The notes under the pieces: generated by a model | Database searches by the model: none | The model's input: the letters and a program-made list of their open reading frames with translations, nothing else | Told to the model about the DNA's origin: nothing | DNA from: Lysobacter arvi | GTDB lineage: Bacteria; Pseudomonadota; Gammaproteobacteria; Xanthomonadales; Xanthomonadaceae | Reading direction: 5' to 3' | Length of the DNA stretch: 64,000 nt | Assembly: GCA_031216755.1 (NCBI GenBank) | Contig: JARUHG010000001.1 | Coordinates: forward strand, 682,001-746,000 | In this document: positions 39,809-48,937 of the stretch, piece after piece | Numbering within the stretch: the stretch's first letter is position 1 | Layout: every line of letters begins with the position of its first letter | Program-made: the position numbers and the translations under genes

Positions 39809-40459
39809 TCACCGCGCCCAGGCCACCATCTTGAAGCGCTCCCGTTCGATGCCGAAGTAGTCGCACTTCCACGCACTCTGGGCCTCGAAGTCGAGGTCGA
39901 TCCATTCCTCGCGCCGCGCCAGGACGCATTTCGCGCGTTCGTCCCAGTCCAGCGACATGAACAGTCGCGAGTAGCGGTCGACACGTTCCTGGATCTCCTC
40001 GCACACGAACGCGTCGTACTCGAAGTGCAGAATCTCGAAGACATTGCCGTCGCGGTCCGTATAGTCCATCGAGAAATCCAGCCCCCATTTCGGCCGGAGC
40101 TTCACCAGCTTGTAGAGCAGCGGATTGACGCGCGCCCACCGTTGCAGCTGTTCCAGCGCCTCGCCGGTGAAGCCCTTGCGCTCGAACAGCAACGCATGGT
40201 TGAGGACCGCGCCTTCGTTCTTCGCCGGCGGCGAGGCGAGCCAGGTGGCGCGAATCGCGTGGCGGTGCGTGCGATGCGCACTGAAGTGCCGGCGGTTCGC
40301 CGCCGCGTAGCGCTTCTCCAGCGGGCTGAGGTCGTATCCGCCCTGGTCGAACAGGGCGACGCTTTCCGGACCGGGAACGCCATCGGCGCCTTGCGCGATG
40401 GGCTCGCGGTAGAACGGGTCCGGATCCAGCCGCCGGGCGAGGAGCGTGAGATCGTTCAT
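39809..40459 (-). CDS. conserved hypothetical protein
   Basis: 216 residues, no membrane segment or signal. Mixed sequence with a repeated aromatic-acidic character (KWGLDFSMDYTDRDGNVFEILHFEYDAF, EEWIDLDFEAQSAWKCDYFGIERERFKMV). I do not recognise a family. It lies 10 nt downstream of the small gene at 40470, so the two form an operon. Confidence 0.65.
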   Translation of the reverse strand: MNDLTLLARRLDPDPFYREPIAQGADGVPGPESVALFDQGGYDLSPLEKRYAAANRRHFSAHRTHRHAIRATWLASPPAKNEGAVLNHALLFERKGFTGEALEQLQRWARVNPLLYKLVKLRPKWGLDFSMDYTDRDGNVFEILHFEYDAFVCEEIQERVDRYSRLFMSLDWDERAKCVLARREEWIDLDFEAQSAWKCDYFGIERERFKMVAWAR

Positions 40460-40469
40460 GGACGACGGG

Positions 40470-40724
40470 CTAATCCATGCTGTCCCCGGTCAGCCGCAGG
40501 TCGCGCAGGATGGCGCCCAGTTCGCTGTTGACCGATTCGACCAAATCCGGCGGCGAGCGCGACACGATGTCGCTCGCCATCCCGGCAAACTTTCCGACCA
40601 CCTGCGAGGTGTCGGTCGTTTCCTGCAGCATGCGCTCCACGCTTCCGCGCAACGCGTCCAGTTGCGCCTGCAGTTCCGGCCATTCGAGCTCGGGCGGTGC
40701 CCACGGATTGGGATCGTTCGACAT
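40470..40724 (-). CDS. small hypothetical protein
   Basis: 84 residues: Pro/Trp-rich N-terminus (NDPNPWAPPELEWPEL) then an amphipathic helix region (LRGSVERMLQETTDTSQVVGKF). It is upstream of and in the same orientation as the gene at 39809. No family recognised. Confidence 0.55.
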   Translation of the reverse strand: MSNDPNPWAPPELEWPELQAQLDALRGSVERMLQETTDTSQVVGKFAGMASDIVSRSPPDLVESVNSELGAILRDLRLTGDSMD

Positions 40725-40830
40725 GGCGTTTTCCCGTATGTTGGATGCGCCCTGGCGCAGTTCGTACGGCCACGTTCGTGGTCAAGCGTACGCAGGGTAG
40801 CGCCGCAGGGTGGCGGTCGGAAGACGTACG

Positions 40831-40848
40831 CGCATCAACCCGTTGATG
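40831..40848. repeat. 18-bp perfect palindrome
   Basis: GCATCAAC-CC-GTTGATGC, an inverted repeat with outward-facing GTTGAT half-sites, in the 276-bp divergent region between 40724 and the RidA gene at 41001. It could be an operator; the outward orientation of the TTGAT half-sites differs from the FNR-like boxes. Confidence 0.45.
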
Positions 40849-41000
40849 CCTGTGACGCACGGCTCTTCACATAGCTGTATGGGCGCACGCGGATTGTTTC
40901 TGTCAGAGCAACGGTGGAATGACCGCCGCCCGCCTTCCGTCCGCGGCGCCACGGGCCTATAAGGCGCACGGGAATCCCCGATGCGAACAGGAGCGGACAG

Positions 41001-41435
41001 ATGGGCCTCGACAAAGACGTAAAGGGCATGGGCATGCCGTGGGAAGACGAGTACGGCTACGCGCAGGCGGTCAAGGTCGGCGATACGATCTACCTTTCGG
41101 GCCAGCTCAGCCATGATGCGCAGGGCAACATGGTTGGTCCGGCACCGCTGGACGCGGGCAACCGCATCCTCGACCACTCCAATATGCAGGTGCAGATGCG
41201 GCAGTCGTACGAGAACGCGAAGACGCTGCTCGGCCGATATGGCGCGACACTCGACAACGTGGTCGAGGAAGTGCTGTACGTGACGGACATGGATGCGGCG
41301 TTCGCGGTCGCCGGGCCGGTGCGCAAGGCGATGTACGGCTCGCAGCGGCCGGCGGTCGCCAGCACCGTGCTGGTGACGCCGCGCCTGGCGCTGCCGGCGC
41401 AGCTGGTCGAGATCCGCTTCGTCGCGAAGGTCTAA
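41001..41435 (+). CDS. RidA family protein
   Basis: 144 residues with the RidA/YjgF fold: YAQAVKVGDTIYLSGQLSHDAQG, QSYENAKTLLGRYGATLDNVVEEVLYVTDM and RPAVASTVLVTPRLALPAQLVEIRFVA. The catalytic Arg of enamine deaminases (usually in the x-R-P-A/T block) is provided by QRPAVAST. The family hydrolyses reactive 2-aminoacrylate or related enamines. Another sub-family function is possible because the conserved EIR-x-VA end is kept but the N-terminus is extended. The upstream gap holds the palindrome at 40831. Confidence 0.9.
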   Translation: MGLDKDVKGMGMPWEDEYGYAQAVKVGDTIYLSGQLSHDAQGNMVGPAPLDAGNRILDHSNMQVQMRQSYENAKTLLGRYGATLDNVVEEVLYVTDMDAAFAVAGPVRKAMYGSQRPAVASTVLVTPRLALPAQLVEIRFVAKV

Positions 41436-41457
41436 CGCGCCGCGTCGTCCGTCAGGC

Positions 41458-41889
41458 TCACTCGCCCGGGATCACGGCGGGTTTGCCGGCATCCTTGAGG
41501 AAGAACACGACGAATTTCGCAGGCGCGGTCGGGCTGGCGTTCCGGCCGACGGTGTGGATGTCCTGCGGGCCTTCGTACCAGCTGTCGCCGGACGAGAGGT
41601 TCACCTCCGGGCTGCCCTTGAGCCCCATCACGAGCGAGCCTTCGAGCACATAGACGAACACGTGCGCATCGTGGTGGTGCAACTGTGCGACGGCGCCCGG
41701 CGGGTATTCGATGAGCGCCATCTGCGCTTCCTTACCGGGGAATTCCGGTAGCGGTTTCGTCATCACCGGCGTCGCGATCGGCGTCGGGGACTTCTGCGCC
41801 GCCGTGGCGGCCGGCGCGTGCGTGGCTTGTGCACAGAGATTGCCCGACCACACCACGGCGGCCAAGGCAAAGGCGAGGGTAGTGCGCAT
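41458..41889 (-). CDS. secreted cupin-domain protein
   Basis: 143 residues with signal peptide (MRTTLAFALAAVVWSGNLCAQA). Single cupin with HHHDAHVFVYVLEGSLVMGLKGS and DSWYEGPQDIHTVGRNAS. Paralogue of the cupin at 35345, with the same PVMTKPLPEFPGKE core. The longer upstream frame to 41922 lacks a signal-like start, so ATG 41889 was chosen. It is convergent with RidA. Confidence 0.88.
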   Translation of the reverse strand: MRTTLAFALAAVVWSGNLCAQATHAPAATAAQKSPTPIATPVMTKPLPEFPGKEAQMALIEYPPGAVAQLHHHDAHVFVYVLEGSLVMGLKGSPEVNLSSGDSWYEGPQDIHTVGRNASPTAPAKFVVFFLKDAGKPAVIPGE

Positions 41890-42438
41890 CGGGACGACTC
41901 CTGCTGGGTGATGGGCCAGCATTCATGCGGCATCTTGGGCGTGTGGGTCCGCGCCGAGTAGGCGTTCGCGCGGCAACAGCCTGTTGATCGTCGCGGTGCT
42001 GCTTCGGCGCATGCTTGCTACGCATCGAATCGCGCCAGCGACGCGGCGCCTCCCGGCACTACACCGCAATCGTTGCGCGAGGGGCAACGCGCGGTTTCCC
42101 TGCGCAAGGCTTCCGGTGCAACGGGCACGCTCTTATCTTGCCGCCAAGAGGAAGGGAACGGCCCGGTCGAAGGTTGCAGTCGTTCCCGCCTCGCGCGGTG
42201 CGCAACGGACCGTGTTGGATGCTTCCTGTCCGCCGTGACGGAGATGACGGATGTCAGCTTGTCGAGGATGCTGTAACGGGGCGTGCACTTTCCATCCGTT
42301 CGTGCACGGGACGAACCCACGTCGGTGCGGCGTCCCCGCGAAGGCCGGCCAGCGACACGACAAGACGACGGACAGGAAGCACCGCCGCGGGTGTTCGGCG
42401 CGTGCCACCCTCGTACTCCATAGACAGGACGCCATGCG
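41890..42438. other. 549-bp intergenic region
   Basis: No supported gene. Open frames on both strands here are Arg/Cys-rich and without family resemblance. It holds a small hairpin around 42070-42090 (CGTTGC and GCAACG arms). The promoters of the cupin gene and of the OsmC-like/cytochrome b pair are expected here, but no clear box was found. Confidence 0.5.
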
Positions 42439-42951
42439 ATGGGCGCGCTGAAAGCTCCTTCGACCGCATGGCTCGACCGCTACACCGGTCACGAGCAGGC
42501 GATGCACACCGGACGTGTCCGTGTCACCGGTGGCGAAGCGCAGCACGGATGCGCGTCCGGTGTCGTGCGCTCGGCCGACGGTTCGCTCGCGATCGACCTG
42601 CGCCTGCCCGAACTGCTGGGAGGCGAGGGCGGCGGCAGCAACCCGGAGCTGCTGCCGACCGCGGTCTCCGCCAGCTGCTTCCGCGGTGCGAAGACGCTGC
42701 TCGCAGTACGTGCGGGCGCGACGCTGGTGGATGCGCAGCTCGACGTGCCGGTGACGCTCTCGCGCGATCCGGTCGACGGTCTGTTTCTTATGACCGCTCG
42801 CGTTGAAGTGCAGTTGCCTGGGCTTGACCGCGCCTTTGCGGCCGAACTCATCCGCAACACCGAGCGCATCCGCCCCCACGCGAAGATGTTCCGCCCGGCG
42901 GCCGACCACGTGGTGACGCTCGCCGCAGAACCGCTGCGCGCCGGCGACTGA
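42439..42951 (+). CDS. OsmC-like protein lacking the resolving cysteine
   Basis: 170 residues of OsmC/Ohr fold. VRSADGSLAIDLRLPELLGGEGGGSNPELL leads to AVSASCFRGA, carrying the peroxidatic Cys. The second conserved Cys of Ohr (in the V-CPYSNA segment) is absent; the corresponding region is NTERIRPHAKMFR. Ohr enzymes need both to reduce organic hydroperoxides with lipoyl proteins, so this one may be a one-Cys variant or sensor. It is followed after 8 nt by an orphan cytochrome b in the same direction. Confidence 0.85.
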   Translation: MGALKAPSTAWLDRYTGHEQAMHTGRVRVTGGEAQHGCASGVVRSADGSLAIDLRLPELLGGEGGGSNPELLPTAVSASCFRGAKTLLAVRAGATLVDAQLDVPVTLSRDPVDGLFLMTARVEVQLPGLDRAFAAELIRNTERIRPHAKMFRPAADHVVTLAAEPLRAGD

Positions 42952-42959
42952 GGACTCCC

Positions 42960-44255
42960 ATGGCACTCAAGATCGTCCGGGTCTATCCAAAGAATCGCGT
43001 GCTGGCGTGGATCGAGGATCGCCTGCCGGCGATGTCGTTCCTGTCGGCGCACACGGTCACGTACTACGCGCCGAAGAACTTCAACATCTGGTACTACTTC
43101 GGCGTGCTGGCCTCGGTGGTTCTGGTGAACCAGCTGGTCACCGGCATCTTCCTGGCGATGCACTTCAAGCCGTCGGCGGCCGAAGCGTTCTCCTCCGTCG
43201 AATACATCATGCGCGACGTGGAGTGGGGCTGGCTGATCCGCTACATGCACTCCACCGGTGCGTCGCTGTTCTTCGTGGTCATCTACCTGCACATGTTCCG
43301 CGCGCTTCTGTACGGTTCGTTCAAACGCCCGCGCGAACTGGTGTGGGTGCTGGGCATGCTGATCTACCTCACGCTGATGGCCGAAGCCTTCATGGGCTAC
43401 GTGCTGCCGTGGGGGCAGATGTCATTCTGGGGCGCGAAAGTGATCATCTCGTTGTTTGGCGCGATCCCGGTCATCGGCAACGGGCTGACCGAGTGGATCA
43501 TGGGCGATTACCTGCCGGGCGATGCCACCCTCAACCGCTTCTTCGCGCTGCACGTGATCGCCCTTCCGTTGGTGCTCCTGCTGCTGGTCACCACACACAT
43601 CCTGGCACTGCACGAAGTCGGTTCGAACAACCCCGACGGTGTCGAGATCTCCGAGCATCCCGACGGCGACGGGCGCCCTATCGACGGCATTCCGTTCCAC
43701 CCCTACTACACGGTGGAGGACACGCTCAGCACGGTCGCGTTCCTGCTGGTGGCCGCGTTCCTGGTGTTCTTCACGCCGACCGTGGGCGGGCTGTTCCTCG
43801 AACACGACAATTTCGTCGAAGCAGATCCGCTGGTAACGCCTGAACATATCCGGCCGGCCTGGTACTTCACGCCGTTCTACGCCATGTTGCGCGTGATCCC
43901 GGACAAGCTCAGTGGCGTGATCGTCATGTTTGCCGCGATCGGCGCCCTGTTCCTCCTGCCATGGCTCGATCGGGGAAAGGTGAGATCGGTCCGATATCGC
44001 GGCCTGGGTTACCGTGTCGCGATCTTTGCGTTCGCAACTGCGTTCGTTGGGCTTGGCTTCGTCGGTATGGGCACGACTGCATCGCTGGTGGAGGGAATCG
44101 TCGGCCCTGGCGGGAACGTCAACGAGATCGACAACTGGATCGGACGCGCCATGGTGGCGGTCTATTTCGGCTTCTTCGCCTTTCTGTGGATCTACACGTA
44201 TTTCGGACTGGAACGAACGCGACCGGTGCCGGATCGGTTGACACCTGACAATTGA
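42960..44255 (+). CDS. cytochrome b of bc1 type, without neighbouring Rieske or c1 genes
   Basis: 431 residues with eight or more transmembrane helices. Haem ligands: His pairs in helix B (RYMHSTGASLFFVVIYLHMF) and helix D (LHVIALPLVLLLLVTTHILALHEVG). The Qo loop has PAWYFTPFYAMLRVIPDKL, matching the non-PEWY (PVWY/PAWY) form of beta/gammaproteobacteria. It oxidises ubiquinol in the bc1 complex together with Rieske and cytochrome c1 proteins, but none is visible nearby; instead an OsmC-like gene precedes it. It could serve as a spare cytochrome b or function with other partners. Its start follows the OsmC-like stop by 8 nt. Hairpins lie after the gene. Confidence 0.93.
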   Translation: MALKIVRVYPKNRVLAWIEDRLPAMSFLSAHTVTYYAPKNFNIWYYFGVLASVVLVNQLVTGIFLAMHFKPSAAEAFSSVEYIMRDVEWGWLIRYMHSTGASLFFVVIYLHMFRALLYGSFKRPRELVWVLGMLIYLTLMAEAFMGYVLPWGQMSFWGAKVIISLFGAIPVIGNGLTEWIMGDYLPGDATLNRFFALHVIALPLVLLLLVTTHILALHEVGSNNPDGVEISEHPDGDGRPIDGIPFHPYYTVEDTLSTVAFLLVAAFLVFFTPTVGGLFLEHDNFVEADPLVTPEHIRPAWYFTPFYAMLRVIPDKLSGVIVMFAAIGALFLLPWLDRGKVRSVRYRGLGYRVAIFAFATAFVGLGFVGMGTTASLVEGIVGPGGNVNEIDNWIGRAMVAVYFGFFAFLWIYTYFGLERTRPVPDRLTPDN

Positions 44256-44336
44256 ACGTTGGAATCGACCGCTGCGGCGCAATGTGCGTACTCGCGAAGG
44301 GCCCCGGGTGTGCCCGGTCCTAGGAAACAAGCGCTG

Positions 44337-44356
44337 TCGCCGTGACCGTACGGCGA
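44337..44356. terminator. hairpin between convergent genes
   Basis: TCGCCGT-GACCGT-ACGGCGA, a 7-bp perfect stem with a 6-nt loop, between the convergent cytochrome b (ends 44255) and lipase-like gene (ends 44365). A second weaker stem (CCGGG/CCCGG) lies at about 44304-44317. No U-tract. Confidence 0.45.
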
Positions 44357-44364
44357 AGGATGAT

Positions 44365-45981
44365 CTAGCTTTCTAGCGGGCTTTCAGCTGCGTGCTCGCG
44401 CAGAATGCGCACGATCTCCGCAACTGCTGCCGGGCGCTCGTGCACGCGATGGCCCGATCGCACGACTAACGACGATGCAGCACCGGGCAGTATCGCGCTC
44501 CCGAGCGGCACGACGCCGTCTGAGGCGACACAATGCCGCGGCAGGACGCCTGCAATCGTGTGGTAGGGGAATCCCGCGGGCGGCATCAGCGTCTCAGCCG
44601 CGCGACGGATAGGCTGCCCTGACTGCAGCGTCGTGATGCTGTTGATCCTGCCCTCGAGGAACACCGGCAGCAATTCAGGATGGATTGCACGGGGATTGCG
44701 CTGCGCGATTCGACGCAATGCGTGTACCTCGCTGGTACGGCGGCCTACGACATCACCGGTCAGACGCCCAAGCATGGTTGACGCGCTCGGGCTACCGCGA
44801 TGCGGCGTCGCCAGGAAGATCGCGCGCGAGATCCCAGCGTAGGGCACGAAGTGGAAGATGCGATCGACGATCTCCAGGTCCTCGCGCCGGGCATCGAGAT
44901 CCTTCAGCGGTACAAGGAAGGCCGCATTCCACAACGTTTCCCCGCTGTGCGCGCACAATAGCCGCGCGACCACGCCACCAAGGCTGTGCCCCAGGAGCAC
45001 GGACCGCGAAGAGGCTTTCGCACTGCCTTGGGGGTCCAGCAGGCTCCACGCTTCATCCAGGTAATCCTGTACATGCAATCGCGCCGCCAGCAACGGCACG
45101 TCGGTTCGGTAGACGACCTGCCAGACCTGAAAGCGTGCCCGCAGGTCGTGTTCACCCCAAACGGCGTTCGCCACGCGTGACCAGATGAGCGGATTGCTCC
45201 CAAGGCCGTGGATCATCACCAGCGGGCACTTTTGGCTGTCGAAGTCTTCCAGCAGGTACAACCCGGCGCGGCGACCAATCTGGTTCCCGCCCACCAACCC
45301 CCACAGTCCGCGTCGCTCCAGCCTTGATTCTTCCATCGCCCACGCGTACGCCGCAGAGGTGTCGCGGGCCAGTGGCAGGCGACGAAATCCGATGGTGGCT
45401 ACGTCGAACGGTTCGGGATCGGCGAACACCAGTCGTGGCGGTGCTTCCTCCGAGTGGGCATCCGGCTCAATCCACGCTGTAAGGTTGCGGAACGCCCCCG
45501 AATGCGGGCGGAGCCGGACCGTCGGGGAGTCCGCGTCAAGCGACGAGAGTGCGGCCAGCGCAACGCCGAAGCCGGCGCGGCCGTAGCGACGTCCATCGAA
45601 GGCGTCCATCGGAACGTCTTCCGCAAGCCGGACCCGGAGGGGAGGGGGCAATGTCGAGGGAACGTTCCGGAGCTCGACCTGCATCTCGACCTCGCCCACC
45701 CGCATCCGTCCCGCACACCAGCCGCCATGGTGCTCCCGCAGCAACAGCGTTATCGCCTCGCTCGTCGCGAGGTTCGCCAACGCAATGGCGGCCTCTAGGT
45801 CGTCTTCATTGACGACGGCGATCGCGCGGTACGCTTCCATTGCACAACGCAGCCACGCTCGCAACGGCTCATCGCCCGCATGCGCTTTCATGGCCCACTC
45901 GCGGACGGCATCCAACGCGTCTGCAGGCGCCGCTCCCAGCGTCGATCCTTCAACCTTGTCGAGTTTCGAGGACGTCGTCAT
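44365..45981 (-). CDS. lipase-like alpha/beta hydrolase
   Basis: 538 residues. An N-terminal 200-residue region without known domain is followed by a lipase core: LVMIHGLGSNPLIWSRVANAVW, nucleophile elbow LLGHSLGGVVARLL, IFLATPHRGSPSA, a late acid in CVASDGVVPLGSAIL and His near SGHRVHERP. It lacks a signal peptide and lipobox, so cytoplasmic or peripheral. The esterase substrate is unknown. It lies 15 nt downstream of the phospholipase D-like gene and is probably co-transcribed, hinting at a lipid-processing pair. Confidence 0.85.
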   Translation of the reverse strand: MTTSSKLDKVEGSTLGAAPADALDAVREWAMKAHAGDEPLRAWLRCAMEAYRAIAVVNEDDLEAAIALANLATSEAITLLLREHHGGWCAGRMRVGEVEMQVELRNVPSTLPPPLRVRLAEDVPMDAFDGRRYGRAGFGVALAALSSLDADSPTVRLRPHSGAFRNLTAWIEPDAHSEEAPPRLVFADPEPFDVATIGFRRLPLARDTSAAYAWAMEESRLERRGLWGLVGGNQIGRRAGLYLLEDFDSQKCPLVMIHGLGSNPLIWSRVANAVWGEHDLRARFQVWQVVYRTDVPLLAARLHVQDYLDEAWSLLDPQGSAKASSRSVLLGHSLGGVVARLLCAHSGETLWNAAFLVPLKDLDARREDLEIVDRIFHFVPYAGISRAIFLATPHRGSPSASTMLGRLTGDVVGRRTSEVHALRRIAQRNPRAIHPELLPVFLEGRINSITTLQSGQPIRRAAETLMPPAGFPYHTIAGVLPRHCVASDGVVPLGSAILPGAASSLVVRSGHRVHERPAAVAEIVRILREHAAESPLES

Positions 45982-45996
45982 GGCCTGCGATGCCGG

Positions 45997-47571
45997 CTAT
46001 AGATGCGGCTCGACGGGCAGCCAGCCCACCATCCGTACAACGGCGCGCGGCCATGGTCCAACTTCGGGTTCGCGCGTCATGACCGCCGGCGGCGTTTCCG
46101 TGCCATCGAGCCAGCGGAGCGCACCGTCTCCGTTCCGGTAGACCCAATAGCTGACCGAAGGCGTCGTGAGGCGCAGATACTCCGCACGCAGCTGCATTCC
46201 GAGGATTGGATCGTCGAAGAGAACGCCCATTTCGGTGTTGAGGTCTTTCGACCGCGGATCGACGTTGAACGAGCCCACGAACCCGCGCTCATCGTCCAAC
46301 ACGAAGGCCTTGGTGTGGAGGCTGGCTCCTTCGCGGCGCGCCCCGGGGCTTTGCCGCGTCATTGCGTACGGGCGAAGCTCGTGCAGTCGCACGCCGTTCT
46401 GGAGGAGGCGAGGTCGGTACTTCGCGTATCCGCTGTGGACCGCGTGCACGTCGGTCGCCGCAAGCGAGTTCGTCACGACGCCGACGTAGACGCCGCGCCG
46501 CGTCAGCTCGGCCAATCTTGCGGTTCCGTCTTCACCCGGGATGAAGTAAGGAGAAATCACCAGCGCCTTCGCGCGTGCGGCCGAGATCATGGGTGCCAGG
46601 CGCCCGACTAGCCACTGCCGATGATCGCCATTCCACTTGAGGGGAGGATCGGCAACGACCTCGATGCGTGAGGTCCAGTGTGGGGCGATCGCGTCCCGGT
46701 AATAGTTTCCAACCAGTTGGGATGCGGCGACGCGGTCCAGGTAGGCCTTGGCGTTCGCACTCCTGGCGTCGTCACGCACTCGCGCCAGCACCGCGCGCAA
46801 GGCTTCGGGTGCCCGTTCGCCCAACGATGAGATCGGCACGGCGGCGTCGCTACTCCAGTACAGGTCGAACAGGCCGCCGGCTTGTTCCGCGGCGGGCCCG
46901 AACAGGAGCAGATCAAGGTCGCGGAAGTTGGTCTGCGGGCCGGCCTCGAAGTAGCGGTCACCGATATTGCGGCCGCCTACGATCGCAACCCGGCCGTCGG
47001 CGATCCACGCCTTGTTGTGCATGCGATGGTTGACGCGCACCAGCCGGCGCAGCAGTTCGAGTGCACGGGCCACGCCCTCGCGGTGCCTGAAGGGGTTGTA
47101 GACGCGGAGCTCGATGTTCCGATGCGCGTCCATGGCGAGCAGGTGCGGATCGAGTCCGTAGGCGTTCATGTCGTCGAGCAGGATGCGGACGCGTACGCCA
47201 CGTTCGGCCGCGCCGAGAACCTCGCTCGCCAGTAGCCGCCCGGTGAGATCGTTGTGCCAGATGAAGTACTGAATATCGAGGCTGCGTCCTGCCCGGCGAG
47301 CCGATATGGCCCGGGCGCCGAACGCGTCGACGCCATCGGTAAGGAATACGACCCCGGTGCTGCCCGGGTGGGCGGCGAGTAGCGGCGCAATCTCGCGATC
47401 GATCTCCGTTTGGTCTGGCGGCAGGGGCATGACGTGCTCGGAAGTACCGGACGGTGAGAGAGCAGGGCGGTACGTCACCAGAACGACGACGGCCAGGCCG
47501 ACGAGCACAAGTACGCCGCCGATCAGCAGCCAGCGGGCGGCCTGCCAGGGAGCCGGACGTCGCATCACCAT
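45997..47571 (-). CDS. phospholipase D/cardiolipin synthase-like protein
   Basis: 524 residues. An N-terminal transmembrane helix (about 12-35, LLIGGVLVLVGLAVVVLVTY) anchors a domain with two HKD motifs: HNKAWIAD with GGRNIGDRYF (about residue 185) and HTKAFVLD with GSFNVDPRSKDLNTEMGVL (about 430). The GGRN/GSFN and E-x-G blocks match cardiolipin-synthase-type PLD proteins. The long spacing and extra strands resemble YmdC/ClsC-type enzymes. Likely moves phosphatidyl groups between lipids. It is in a row with the lipase-like gene downstream and the acyl-CoA dehydrogenase upstream (34 nt). Confidence 0.9.
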   Translation of the reverse strand: MVMRRPAPWQAARWLLIGGVLVLVGLAVVVLVTYRPALSPSGTSEHVMPLPPDQTEIDREIAPLLAAHPGSTGVVFLTDGVDAFGARAISARRAGRSLDIQYFIWHNDLTGRLLASEVLGAAERGVRVRILLDDMNAYGLDPHLLAMDAHRNIELRVYNPFRHREGVARALELLRRLVRVNHRMHNKAWIADGRVAIVGGRNIGDRYFEAGPQTNFRDLDLLLFGPAAEQAGGLFDLYWSSDAAVPISSLGERAPEALRAVLARVRDDARSANAKAYLDRVAASQLVGNYYRDAIAPHWTSRIEVVADPPLKWNGDHRQWLVGRLAPMISAARAKALVISPYFIPGEDGTARLAELTRRGVYVGVVTNSLAATDVHAVHSGYAKYRPRLLQNGVRLHELRPYAMTRQSPGARREGASLHTKAFVLDDERGFVGSFNVDPRSKDLNTEMGVLFDDPILGMQLRAEYLRLTTPSVSYWVYRNGDGALRWLDGTETPPAVMTREPEVGPWPRAVVRMVGWLPVEPHL

Positions 47572-47605
47572 GCTGGTGGCCGCGTGCAGGCTGCGCAGTC
47601 GTGGT

Positions 47606-48820
47606 TTATACGAACGCGCTGAACCCCGTGATCGCGCGGCCTACGATCAATGCATTCATCTCTCGCGTGCCCTCGTAGGAATAGAGCGCCTCCGCATCGG
47701 CGACGAAGCGTCCGACCTGTTCATCGAGCAGGATCCCATTACCACCCAGCAGTTCGCGCGCCCAGCCCACGGTTTCGCGCATGCGCACCGTGCACACGCC
47801 CTTGGCCAGCGCGGCATGCTCGTCGCGCATCAGTCCCTGGTCCTGCATTTGCGACAGGCGCACGCAGACCGCTTGCGTGGACGTGATGTTGCAGAGCATG
47901 CGGAACAGCAGATCCTGTACCAGCTGGAAGCTGGCGATAGGCTTTCCGAACTGCTGACGCCGCTGCGCGTAGCGAAGCGCGTACTCGTAGGCGCCACGCG
48001 CGCACCCGACCGATTCCCAGGCCACGCCTGCACGCGTCGCCGCCAGCACGCGCGCAGTGTCCTTGAAGGAATGGGCACCCTGCAGGCGACTGGACTCGGG
48101 CACGCGGCAATCCTCAAGCGTGATCAGTCCGTTCTGGACGACGCGCAACGCCATCTTGTGCAGGATCTTCTCGACATGGACACCCGGCGAGCGGTTTTCC
48201 ACGACGAAGCCCTTGACCTGGCCGTCATCGACGTCGCGAGCCCAGACGACGGTGATGTCGCCCCATGTCGCGTTACCGATCCACTTCTTCTGACCGTTGA
48301 GTATCCAGGTGTCGCCGTCGCGCCGCGCCGTGGTGGCGAGTCCGCCCGCCGCGCCGGAACCAACTTCAGGCTCGGTCAGGCCGAATGAGCCGATGACCTC
48401 CATCCTCGCCATCGGCGGTAGCCACCGCTCCTTCTGCTCGCGTGAGCCGCACAGGTAGATCGAACCCATGGCCAAGCCGCTGTGTACGCCGAAGAAGGTG
48501 GCTATGGACGAATCGACACGTGCGATCTCCATGGTGACGAAACCCAGCAGCGTCGTGGTGCCACCTGGGCAGCCATAGCCCTGGTAGGGAATCCCGCTGA
48601 TGCCAAGCGCCTTCAGGCCGGGCAGCAGCTGGAACGGAAATTCGTCGCGCTCCCAGAAATCAGAGATTACCGGTTGGACTTCCTGTTCCATGAACGCGCG
48701 GACCCTCTGGCGCAGCGCGTTCTCTTCCTCCGACAGTAGCCCCGAAAAACCGTAGAAGTCGCCGTCAGCGTCGGGCAGTCGAAGCTGCGTGGCGGGATCG
48801 GGCGTGTCATGGCGATTCAT
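47606..48820 (-). CDS. acyl-CoA dehydrogenase, glutaryl-CoA dehydrogenase-like
   Basis: 404 residues. FAD-site blocks FGLTEPEVGSGAAGG and KKWIGNATWGD, then RRQQFGKPIASFQLVQDLL. The C-terminal YEGTREMNALIVGRAITGFSAF carries the catalytic Glu in the YEGT motif, as in glutaryl-CoA dehydrogenases. ATG 48820 was chosen as the usual start, and the upstream frame to 48871 is short and unlike the family. It may oxidise glutaryl-CoA or another acyl-CoA; substrate not provable. Confidence 0.92.
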   Translation of the reverse strand: MNRHDTPDPATQLRLPDADGDFYGFSGLLSEEENALRQRVRAFMEQEVQPVISDFWERDEFPFQLLPGLKALGISGIPYQGYGCPGGTTTLLGFVTMEIARVDSSIATFFGVHSGLAMGSIYLCGSREQKERWLPPMARMEVIGSFGLTEPEVGSGAAGGLATTARRDGDTWILNGQKKWIGNATWGDITVVWARDVDDGQVKGFVVENRSPGVHVEKILHKMALRVVQNGLITLEDCRVPESSRLQGAHSFKDTARVLAATRAGVAWESVGCARGAYEYALRYAQRRQQFGKPIASFQLVQDLLFRMLCNITSTQAVCVRLSQMQDQGLMRDEHAALAKGVCTVRMRETVGWARELLGGNGILLDEQVGRFVADAEALYSYEGTREMNALIVGRAITGFSAFV

Positions 48821-48937
48821 CCAGGTCCTCCTGTTTCCAGCAGCACAGCCAAACGAAATAGGTGACGTCAATCATCCACGCCGCGCCACTGCAGCAATGC
48901 TAGTCGTCCGTTGCAATTCGAGGTAGCGCCGCTACTG

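Noticed and set aside
43860..43920. Loss of the catalytic PEWY Glu in cytochrome b as a defect
   Set aside because: Beta- and gammaproteobacterial cytochromes b normally lack that Glu (PVWY type), so PAWY is not evidence for inactivation.
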